Positions 29,985 through 35,788 of a stretch of 35,788 bases of DNA are shown here, one piece after another. Position 1 is the stretch's first letter. The number at the start of each line of letters is the position of its first letter. The notes beneath the pieces were generated by a model. It had not been told where the DNA came from, made no database searches, and saw only the letters and a list, made by a program, of their open reading frames with translations. Origin of the DNA: Bacillota bacterium (lineage in GTDB: Bacteria > Bacillota > Desulfotomaculia > Desulfotomaculales > Desulforudaceae); NCBI GenBank assembly GCA_040757205.1, contig JBFLXL010000014.1, positions 1 through 35,788 of the forward strand, given 5' to 3'. The translations under genes and the position numbers were made by a program.

Positions 29985-32735
29985 CTATTGTCCGGCCTGT
30001 TTCAGCAGTTCTTCAAGTACCCGGCCCAGGTTGTCGATGGCGGCGCCGTAGCCGCTCCAGTCCCCTTCCCGCAAGCGCTCCTGGGCGCGTTCGTACTCAA
30101 GGCGCGCTTCCTCGATCAATTCCGCCGTGGTGCGTACCTCGGGCACGCCGTCCGCCGGCCCGGCGTCCGGGTCGCCTGCCGGCGGCGGGGCCGCCCCGGG
30201 CGCGCCCGGCGTTCCGAACATCGCGGCCAAGGCGCGCGGGAGGTCCGGTTCGAATACCACGCGCTCACCGTGCAGGAGCACCACCCGGCGCAACTCGGGC
30301 ATCCGGCCTTCCTCGGCCTGCAGATAAATCGGCTTGATGTACAGCAGGCTGTCCTCAATCGGGATGGCCAGCAGGTTGCCCCGGATCACCCGCGTACCCC
30401 GGTTCTCCCAGAGGGTAAGCTGCTGGGAAATGTACTGGTCCTGGTTGATGCGGGCCTCGACCTGCATCGGGCCGTACACCAGGCTGGCCTTGGGCATCTC
30501 GTACACCAGCAGGTTTCCGTAGTGTTCCCCGTCGGAACGGGCCGCCATCCAGCCGATCATATTCTCGCGGCCATGGGGAGTGAAAGGCTTGATCAGCACG
30601 AATTCAGGGGCCTCCTCGCCCGGGAGCCGCACAATAGTGTAGTACGGTTCCACCGGGACTCTTTCCTGCCCGACGACCTCGGCCGGCAGGCTCCACTTGT
30701 CCTCCCGGTTGTAGAAGATGGCCGCGTTCTGCATGTGGTAGGTGGTGTACATCTCGGCCTGCACCTTAAAGAGGTCGACCGGATAGCGGACGTGCGGACG
30801 CAAGCCGTCCGGCATTTCGTCCATTCCCTTGAACATGTCCGGAAAGATCCGGGCGAAGCTCTGGATGAGCGGGTCCTCGGGTTCGGCCACGTAGAAGTCG
30901 ACGTCGCCGGTGTAGGCGTCCACGACGACCTTCACGGCGTTGCGGATGTAATTGTTCCGCCCTTGGAAGGGTTCGGCGTAGGGAAACATATTGGTCGTCG
31001 TGTAGGCGTCCCATAGCCAGTACAGTTTTCCGCCGTTCACCACGATGTACGGGTCCTGGTCGAAGGTCAGGAACGGCGCGAGCTTCGGTACCCGCTCCCG
31101 TATATTCCGGTAGTACAGAATCCGGCTGTCTGGCCGCACGTCCGTGGACAGCATCAGCCTGTAGTCGCCCAGGGACACGGCGAACGCGAGGCGCTTCGGG
31201 ATCGATCCCAGCACCACCCCGCTGTCGGCCGCCGCGTGCGTGGTGTGCACGTTGGCTTCGCCTTCGGGGTAGTTGAACTCCAGCTGATTGGTATTCACGA
31301 TGACGTAGTTGTCGGTGGCTTCGCCGAAGTAGATCTCCGGTCTTTCCAGGTGAATGTCGGTGTCGGTCTTCGGCGGGATGTCCTTGATCAAAAACACCGG
31401 CAGGCCCTCGCGGGTCACCTCGTTCACCGGGCTCATCGCCACCCCGTAACCGTGGGTGTAGATCAGCCGCTGGTTCACCCACGTCTGGGCCTGTTCGGGC
31501 AGCCGACTCTGGTCCAGTTCCCGTCCGGCGAGCATGACCTGCCGGTACACGCCGTTGATCGTATACCGGTCAACGTCGACGTGCTTGAGCTCGTAGTAGG
31601 TCCGTATCTGCTGCAGCTGGGCGTAGCTGGCCTGCAACGGCTGCCGGTCCCAGAGGCGGATGTTGCCGGTCGTCTCGCCGTTCGCCTGAATCGCGTCCAG
31701 ACCCACCGTGCGTCCCGCCGGGAAAGCCTCTCTTTCCACCTGGTCCAGGTTGTACGCCTTCCTGGTGAAGGCGATGCTGTTTTCGATAAAAGGCGTTTCG
31801 CGGGCCAGCTCGTTCGGCACAACCACGAATCTTTGCAGCAGCGCCGGGTAAGCCGAGCCGAGCACTAGGGAGACCGCGATCAGGCCGCCCACGGCATAGG
31901 CCAAGACTCCCGGACGGCGCAGGAAGATATTCGCGATCACCGCCGCCGCGGCCAGCACGGCCAGGATCAGCAGCACCCGGTAGGCCAGCAGCGTGCCGTT
32001 GATGTCGGCGTAGCCGGGACCGAACACCACGCCCCGGGACGAGTAGAGCAACAGGTACTGTTGGAGCAGGTAGCCCCAGGCCTTGACCAAGAGTACGAAA
32101 GCCAACAAGACTGAAAGGTGCGTCCGCACCCGGCTGTTGGCCAAGAGGCCCCGCACGCCCTGAAAGGGGTTGGAGATGAAGTAGGCGACGCCTACGAACA
32201 GTATGGTGACGATGCCGCACCAGAAAAGGATGTTGAACAGGAAGATGTGGAACGGCAGGGTGAAGACGTAGAACCCGACGTCCTTCCCGAAAATGGGGTC
32301 GGCGACCCCGAAGGAGGCGGGGTTCAAGAACTTCTGGAGCACCACCCAGTCCCCGGCGACCGACAGGCTGAACATATAGGCCAGCACGGCGCTGACCGCC
32401 AGGAAAAACAGGGTGAGTATCCTGTTGTTCAAGATCTGCTTCCAGGGTATATCCTGTAATTGGATCACGCTCTCGTGCTGGAGCGTGACGTGGCCCTGTT
32501 CCAGGACCACCCTTCTGGTCAGCAGCAGGTTGACGAAGATGAAGGCGAAGAACAGCAGGCCGACCGCGATCCGGAGGCCCAAGTCGGAGAGGATGATGGT
32601 CACAAACACATTGCTGTAATCCAACGACTGGAACCAGAGCCAGTCCGTATACAGCCGGGCTCCGCCTCCCAGGAGCATCAGGAAAAGCGCCACCGCCGCC
32701 GCTGCGGCGTAAAAAGTCCACCGTCGGGCACCCAA
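29985..32735 (-). CDS. UPF0182 family large integral membrane protein
   Basis: This 916-residue protein has about seven transmembrane helices in the first 330 residues. RLYTDWLWFQSLDYSNVF near the start is the family hallmark. A large extracytoplasmic domain follows, with TRKAYNLDQVEREAFPAG, TYGYGVAMSPVNEVTREGLP-like text and IYFGEATDNYVIVNT. The C-terminus ends in a Pro/Gly linker and a helical tail (AELIEEARLEYERAQERLREGDW). The family is widespread in Actinobacteria, Cyanobacteria and Firmicutes, and its function is unknown. It starts with TTG at 32735 with AGGAGG 10 bases upstream. It is probably co-transcribed with the comFB and zinc-ribbon genes upstream. Confidence 0.92.
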   Translation of the reverse strand: MGARRWTFYAAAAAVALFLMLLGGGARLYTDWLWFQSLDYSNVFVTIILSDLGLRIAVGLLFFAFIFVNLLLTRRVVLEQGHVTLQHESVIQLQDIPWKQILNNRILTLFFLAVSAVLAYMFSLSVAGDWVVLQKFLNPASFGVADPIFGKDVGFYVFTLPFHIFLFNILFWCGIVTILFVGVAYFISNPFQGVRGLLANSRVRTHLSVLLAFVLLVKAWGYLLQQYLLLYSSRGVVFGPGYADINGTLLAYRVLLILAVLAAAAVIANIFLRRPGVLAYAVGGLIAVSLVLGSAYPALLQRFVVVPNELARETPFIENSIAFTRKAYNLDQVEREAFPAGRTVGLDAIQANGETTGNIRLWDRQPLQASYAQLQQIRTYYELKHVDVDRYTINGVYRQVMLAGRELDQSRLPEQAQTWVNQRLIYTHGYGVAMSPVNEVTREGLPVFLIKDIPPKTDTDIHLERPEIYFGEATDNYVIVNTNQLEFNYPEGEANVHTTHAAADSGVVLGSIPKRLAFAVSLGDYRLMLSTDVRPDSRILYYRNIRERVPKLAPFLTFDQDPYIVVNGGKLYWLWDAYTTTNMFPYAEPFQGRNNYIRNAVKVVVDAYTGDVDFYVAEPEDPLIQSFARIFPDMFKGMDEMPDGLRPHVRYPVDLFKVQAEMYTTYHMQNAAIFYNREDKWSLPAEVVGQERVPVEPYYTIVRLPGEEAPEFVLIKPFTPHGRENMIGWMAARSDGEHYGNLLVYEMPKASLVYGPMQVEARINQDQYISQQLTLWENRGTRVIRGNLLAIPIEDSLLYIKPIYLQAEEGRMPELRRVVLLHGERVVFEPDLPRALAAMFGTPGAPGAAPPPAGDPDAGPADGVPEVRTTAELIEEARLEYERAQERLREGDWSGYGAAIDNLGRVLEELLKQAGQ

Positions 32736-32844
32736 AATAGGAATACCTCCTTTTCGCAGACGACGGGGTCTGGCTCAAAACTCGTTGCGGTTTCTGGCCG
32801 ACCCCTGATTCAAAATCCCCCGTCCCGTGCCGGGCTCCGCTTCT

Positions 32845-33027
32845 CTAACCCACCGGCTTGGTCGGTTTTTGCGATTTGTCGGCCTCGTGCCTTAGCTTGT
32901 TCTGGCACAGCTCACAGATGGACACGCTCTTTTTCGGTTCCGGAGTGAAGAGATCATCATCCTCGGTGGTCGCGCTCATATCTTCGATAACGAACGTCCG
33001 GCCGCAGAGGATGCACCTTTTATCCAC
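32845..33027 (-). CDS. Small zinc-ribbon protein, DUF2197/YlaI-like
   Basis: This 60-residue protein has two CxxC pairs, C5-I-L-C8 and C38-E-L-C41, predicted to bind one zinc ion, with an acidic loop between them and a basic tail. The pattern and size fit the DUF2197/YlaI group of unknown function. The start is GTG at 33027 behind a run of GGGGGGAGA. It sits 19 bases after comFB on the same strand. Confidence 0.7.
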   Translation of the reverse strand: MDKRCILCGRTFVIEDMSATTEDDDLFTPEPKKSVSICELCQNKLRHEADKSQKPTKPVG

Positions 33028-33046
33028 TTCTTTCTCCCCCCTTTAC

Positions 33047-33337
33047 CTAACCGCGTACCTGGCGGACATGCCGCGGACGATTGCCGACTAACTTAAAAGC
33101 CGGTATCAGGTTGGCGATGATTTCGGCCTTTCCTCCAACCCGGCTGAAATCCACACTAGTAAATATTTCCCCTTTGTCGGAGGCGATATACTTGGGAGGC
33201 AGCCGGTTCAGGGCCACTGCCATCACGTCCTCGCGGCAGCGCTCACAACCGCACAAGTCCGGGTTGCTCTTGCGGAGTTCGGCCAGTACATCGTCAAAAA
33301 CTTCGGCCACCGCCACCTCGACATAGTTCTTCAGCAT
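33047..33337 (-). CDS. comFB: ComFB family late-competence protein
   Basis: This 96-residue protein opens with NYVEVAVAEVFDDVLAEL, then CGCERCREDVMAVALNRLPPKYI (Cys at 29, 31, 34), the diagnostic ComFB region. In Bacillus, comFB lies between comFA and comFC and its role is unclear; ComFB-like domains bind cyclic di-nucleotides in cyanobacteria. Here it is separate from comFA/comFC. ATG 33337 has GGGGGTGA 4 bases upstream. A strong promoter with an overlapping palindrome lies upstream. Confidence 0.9.
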   Translation of the reverse strand: MLKNYVEVAVAEVFDDVLAELRKSNPDLCGCERCREDVMAVALNRLPPKYIASDKGEIFTSVDFSRVGGKAEIIANLIPAFKLVGNRPRHVRQVRG

Positions 33338-33399
33338 CGGCTCACCCCCATCTCAAGAACTCAATCTCAGCGCCGCACCTGATTAGGGACGTACCATGC

Positions 33400-33419
33400 C
33401 CATTGTACCGGGACAATGG
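33400..33419. promoter_or_regulatory. Palindromic operator overlapping the comFB promoter
   Basis: CCATTGT, ACCGGG, ACAATGG is a perfect inverted repeat with 7-base arms and a 6-base spacer. It covers the -10 box and part of the spacer of the comFB promoter, a position suited to a repressor. The regulator is unknown. Confidence 0.5.
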
Positions 33420-33431
33420 ACGCAATGTCAA
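33402..33431 (-). promoter_or_regulatory. Strong promoter for comFB and downstream genes
   Basis: On the minus strand TTGACA (33431-33426), 18 bases, TACAAT (33407-33402). The -35 box is perfect and the -10 box matches at 5/6. It lies about 65 bases before the comFB start. Confidence 0.65.
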
Positions 33432-33516
33432 AACGGAAGTCCTGGACCGCCAGGGGGGGGTGGGCCGCCTGCTTCTGTCAGCCATCCCCGATTTTAGGAA
33501 GACCCCATACAAACTG

Positions 33517-33545
33517 TCAACTCCCGGAAGTATCCCGGGAGTTGA
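33517..33545 (-). terminator. Hairpin terminator after adk
   Basis: TCAACTCCCGG (33517-33527) pairs perfectly with CCGGGAGTTGA (33535-33545), 11 base pairs with a 7-base loop, 20 bases past the adk stop. The following U-run is weak (CAGTTTG), so termination may be partial or factor-assisted. Confidence 0.55.
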
Positions 33546-33565
33546 TGACGAAAATCTGTGGGTGC

Positions 33566-34210
33566 CTAGCGGCCCAGGCTCGCCAGCAGGTCCCGGGTCA
33601 CTTTGCCGATTTCCTGATCGCCGTCTATTTCCTTGAGCAGTCCTTGTCTGCCGTAGTATTCGATGAGGGGCTGGGTCTGGGCTTCATAGACGTCCAGGCG
33701 CTGGTTCACCGTGGCCTCGGTGTCGTCGCTGCGCTGGTACAGTTCCCCGCCGCACTTGTCACACTTGCCGTCTTCCTTCGGGGCGTTGAACAATACGTGG
33801 AAAGTCGCGCCGCAGGCGCGGCAGACCCGGCGGCCGGTCAGACGGTCCAGGAGCTTGCCCCGGGGCACCGCCACGTTCAGCACCGCGTCCAGGATGATAC
33901 CCATGTCCTTCAGGGTGGCGTCAAGTGCCTCCGCCTGGGGCACAGTCCGCGGGAAGCCGTCGAGCAAAAAGCCGTTGGCGCAGTCCGGCTTCAACAGCCG
34001 GTCCTTGACCATCGCCACCACCAGCGCGTCCGGAACCAACTGGCCGGAGTCCATGTACTCCTTGGCCTTCAACCCAAGTTCCGTTCCGCCCTTGACGTTT
34101 TCGCGGAACATGTCCCCGGTGGAGATATGGGTAATCTTAAGCTCCCTTACCAGCACTTCGCACTGCGTTCCCTTGCCGCCCCCGGGCGGACCCATGATCA
34201 GAAGATTCAC
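33566..34210 (-). CDS. adk: Adenylate kinase with zinc-binding LID
   Basis: This protein catalyses ATP + AMP = 2 ADP. It has 214 residues with the P-loop [10 protein letters not shown] (7-16), the AMP-binding [17 protein letters not shown] and the LID domain with C130-x2-C133 and C150-x2-C153, a zinc site usual in Gram-positive enzymes. The start is GTG at 34210 with GGAGGGG 7 bases upstream. It stands alone, with its own downstream hairpin, rather than in the usual secY-adk-map ribosomal cluster, and it lies next to an integrated element boundary. It may be the only copy moved, or a second copy. Confidence 0.93.
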   Translation of the reverse strand: MNLLIMGPPGGGKGTQCEVLVRELKITHISTGDMFRENVKGGTELGLKAKEYMDSGQLVPDALVVAMVKDRLLKPDCANGFLLDGFPRTVPQAEALDATLKDMGIILDAVLNVAVPRGKLLDRLTGRRVCRACGATFHVLFNAPKEDGKCDKCGGELYQRSDDTEATVNQRLDVYEAQTQPLIEYYGRQGLLKEIDGDQEIGKVTRDLLASLGR

Positions 34211-34265
34211 AGCTCCTCTGCCCCTCCTGTTCTTTAGACTTCTTGTCCGCTTAAAGCCAAAAAAA

Positions 34266-34300
34266 TGGTCGGGATGACAGGATTTGAAGACCTACCCCCT
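34266..34300 (-). other. Truncated tRNA-Pro 3' end: probable attachment site
   Basis: On the minus strand AATCCTGTCATCCCGACCA followed by TTTTTTT matches the 3' end of a bacterial tRNA-Pro: T-arm 3' strand, acceptor stem ATCCCG, discriminator and encoded CCA, then a terminator-like T-run. No matching 5' half (CGGGATG start, anticodon arm) is found at higher coordinates in the window. The GGGGGT before it also fits the tRNA-Pro variable region. A lone tRNA 3' end beside a tyrosine recombinase is the classic signature of an integration end. Confidence 0.7.
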
Positions 34301-34332
34301 TCACAAAGCATAGCATTTTCAAGGCTTTCCCG

Positions 34333-35481
34333 TCAACTGTCCGCCGAATTGTCTGCCGTTTGGCTTGTAAAACCTTGTGGCTCCTTGCGCGACGGCCCTA
34401 ATTTGAGTATTTCGGCCAAGCTGGCCCCTTTTCGGACCGGGTGAGCGTATACCGCCGCCGTGGTGGCGGTGGATGAGTGACCCAGGAATGCAGACACCGT
34501 AGCCAACGGCTGCCCGGCGTCAAGCATAAGGCTGCCCGCCGTATGACGCAAATCGTGAACGCGAATGCGCACCAACCCGGCCCGATTCAGCATTCGCCAA
34601 AACGCTCTCCGAACCGCCATTTCCCGCACCGGCCGGCCGTCTTCGGCCCGGAAAACCAGCCCCTGCAAGTTGACCACCCTGGACTTCCCCTGCTCCCGGC
34701 GGTGCTCCGCCAGCAGCGCCAGGGTTTCTTGATCTAAAGTTAGTGTCCGACTGCTAGCCGGAGTTTTTAGCCGGTCGTTGATCTTGCGCGTGCGGACATC
34801 AACCGACTGGCGAACGGTCAATACCCCCTGGTCGAAGTCCACATCCCGCCACTCCAAGCCCAAAGCTTCACTCAGCCGTAGCCCGGTCAGCGCCAGCACC
34901 CTAATGACCAGGCCATGCTTGAATTTCCCAGCCACACCCAAGAGCCGGACCAATTCTCCCGGGTTTAGCACACGGCGCTCTTTCCGCGGCACCCTGGGCG
35001 CTTTCAGGCTGGCGGCCAGATCGTCGGCGATCACCCCGTCTACTTTCGCCGCCCGCAGGGCCGTCCGGGCCGTCCCGTAAATGCCCTTGACCGTGGCCGG
35101 GGCCAGCGGCTTGCGAAGTGACTTGAAGTGGTCTTTGAGCCGTGTCTTCAACTCAAAGCCGATCAGGCCGTACAACGCAAGGTCTCCTGTTGCTGCTATA
35201 AGGTGCTTCACATGCAAAGCGTAAGTCTTTAACGCTCTGTCCGAAACCGTTTCTTCGATGTTCGCCAACCACCGTTCCAGATACTCCCCCATTGTCATTG
35301 CCGCCACCCGTGGCCCCGAAGGCCGCCGGTGCTTGACTTCCAGTTCCGACATGCGATACCGGGCTTCCTTCTCAGCGCCACGGAAAGTCTCAGTGTAGTA
35401 CCGCCGCCTACCCTTGGCGTCTTTTCCCAGATAAACCGAAATTAAATAGCTCTCCCGCCCCCTTTTGCGGATTTGCGCCAT
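34333..35481 (-). CDS. int: Tyrosine recombinase / phage-type integrase
   Basis: This 382-residue site-specific recombinase has an N-terminal AP2-like arm-binding domain (SYLISVYLGKDAKGRRRYYTETF, about 11-33), then a SAM-like core-binding domain (about 60-160) and a catalytic domain with R202 (TGLRLSEAL), K239 (LKTPASSR), H309 and R312 (HDLRHT), H335 (LGHSS) and Y345 (AAVYAHP). All catalytic residues are present, so it appears intact. The layout resembles Tn916/ICE and temperate-phage integrases. The ATG at 35481 has AAGGGGAG 7 bases upstream. The gene end lies 33 bases from the tRNA-Pro fragment, the probable attachment site. Confidence 0.93.
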   Translation of the reverse strand: MAQIRKRGRESYLISVYLGKDAKGRRRYYTETFRGAEKEARYRMSELEVKHRRPSGPRVAAMTMGEYLERWLANIEETVSDRALKTYALHVKHLIAATGDLALYGLIGFELKTRLKDHFKSLRKPLAPATVKGIYGTARTALRAAKVDGVIADDLAASLKAPRVPRKERRVLNPGELVRLLGVAGKFKHGLVIRVLALTGLRLSEALGLEWRDVDFDQGVLTVRQSVDVRTRKINDRLKTPASSRTLTLDQETLALLAEHRREQGKSRVVNLQGLVFRAEDGRPVREMAVRRAFWRMLNRAGLVRIRVHDLRHTAGSLMLDAGQPLATVSAFLGHSSTATTAAVYAHPVRKGASLAEILKLGPSRKEPQGFTSQTADNSADS

Positions 35482-35487
35482 TTCATC

Positions 35488-35509
35488 GCTCCCCTTTCGG
35501 TTAGGGAGC
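35488..35509 (-). promoter_or_regulatory. Hairpin covering the integrase ribosome-binding site
   Basis: On the minus strand GCTCCC (35509-35504) pairs with GGGAGC (35493-35488) over six bases with a 10-base loop. The GGGGAG ribosome site of int lies in the 3' arm, so the structure could limit integrase translation. Confidence 0.4.
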
Positions 35510-35626
35510 CGGACAAGGGTTTATTTCGCCCCCGCCCGGCCCGTTTCCTGCAATAGCATTAAAACCTTCTACTTCATTGATAGAACCGCGACCAAAAGAC
35601 AAGTGTCGGAGCAATGAGCAACAAGT

Positions 35627-35666
35627 CACCCCGGGGGCTAACGCCCCCAGACCCCCGGGTCACCGG
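35627..35666. repeat. Nested G/C-rich inverted repeats
   Basis: GGGGGC, TAAC, GCCCCC forms an inner hairpin flanked by CCCGGG / CCCGGG segments, so that several alternative stems are possible. Such clustered inverted repeats near a mobile-element integrase are seen at transfer or replication origins, but no relaxase or Rep gene is visible in the window. Confidence 0.4.
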
Positions 35667-35678
35667 GGCACTGAAGGC

Positions 35679-35702
35679 GAAGAACCCCTGCCGGGGTTCT
35701 TC
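35679..35702. terminator. Perfect 10-bp hairpin, possible terminator
   Basis: GAAGAACCCC, TGCC, GGGGTTCTTC is a perfect 10-bp stem with a 4-base loop. The ends are A/T-mixed without a clean U-run. It could stop transcripts entering from beyond the window or be part of the structured region. Confidence 0.45.
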
Positions 35703-35788
35703 TTCTGGCCGTGACGCGGACGGGTACCGCGCTCACGGTCCGGCGGCCCGGGCGCGGACATTGGGTTCAACATGGCCAAATGGCCACC

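Larger units (their letters stand above)
35482..35788. other. Gene-free, hairpin-rich region of the integrated element
   Basis: No gene is recognised. It contains a hairpin over the integrase ribosome site, nested G/C-rich inverted repeats at 35627-35666, a perfect 10-bp hairpin at 35679-35702 and a palindromic TGGCCA pair at 35773-35786. An ATG at 35772 (MAKWP) could open a gene beyond the edge but has no clear ribosome site. Confidence 0.5.

Noticed and set aside
28569-31016. Plus-strand open frame of 815 codons
   Set aside because: It runs antisense to tatA copy 3, phosphofructokinase and UPF0182, all of which have clear motifs. Composition is shadow-like, with no family motif.
34266-34300. 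A complete tRNA-Pro gene
   Set aside because: Only the T-arm 3' strand, acceptor 3' strand and CCA are present. The expected D-arm, anticodon arm and 5' acceptor strand do not occur upstream on the minus strand.
35772-35788. Start of a gene at the right edge (MAKWP)
   Set aside because: Only five codons are visible and there is no clear ribosome site; the TGGCCA palindrome alone could explain the sequence.

Overview
The window looks like chromosomal DNA from a moderately high-GC anaerobic or thermophilic Firmicute of the Moorella / Desulfotomaculum / Desulforudis type. This is an inference from gene content and style: frequent TTG and GTG starts behind strong GGAGG ribosome sites, an LDH-like malate dehydrogenase, a UPF0182 membrane protein, a ComFB protein, a stand-alone short N-acetylglutamate-synthase-type acetyltransferase, and a thioredoxin-reductase-like flavoprotein without an NADPH motif. 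No rRNA, complete tRNA or CRISPR array is visible.

Layout. Positions 1-120 hold one end of an insertion sequence, cut by the window edge. 208-1462 (+) carry a coiled-coil protein of unknown function and a DUF502 membrane protein. 1550-7263 (-) carry an RlmL-type rRNA methyltransferase with a triplicated translation-start cassette, then a MacAB-like exporter (ATPase, FtsX permease, HlyD adaptor). 7428-9431 (+) encodes a large exported beta-propeller protein, convergent with an unusual RtcA-family protein (-). After a 205-bp candidate mobile repeat come an acetyltransferase and a candidate pyridine-nucleotide-independent thioredoxin reductase (+). A polar amino-acid ABC importer (glnHPQ-like, -) follows. 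An EamA transporter and a complete branched-chain amino-acid importer livJHMGF (+) come next, then a drug-type ABC-2 exporter pair (+).

22988-24593 (-) hold a small membrane protein and an unrecognised 333-residue protein. hsp20 (+) has a clear promoter. From 33337 down to 25434 everything is on the minus strand: comFB, a small zinc-ribbon protein, UPF0182, phosphofructokinase, three tatA paralogues, tatC and mdh. This run probably contains one or more operons combining protein export with central carbon metabolism. An isolated adenylate kinase gene follows. The right end is a probable integrated element: a truncated tRNA-Pro 3' end at 34266-34300 looks like an attachment site, next to a tyrosine recombinase gene and a hairpin-rich non-coding region.

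Two themes cut across the window. Strong intercistronic hairpins sit directly after genes whose products are normally needed in excess (the glnH- and livJ-type binding proteins and TatA), before the less abundant membrane partners. Short imperfect duplications at gene boundaries (near 2681-2827, 20968-21080 and 23545-23610) copy a start region, a small reading frame or a gene end. The strongest candidates for new biology are the triplicated start cassette, the flavoprotein without an NADPH site, the altered RtcA-type active site and the tRNA-Pro-bounded element. All functional statements rest on reading the sequence and remembered family motifs; no database search was run.
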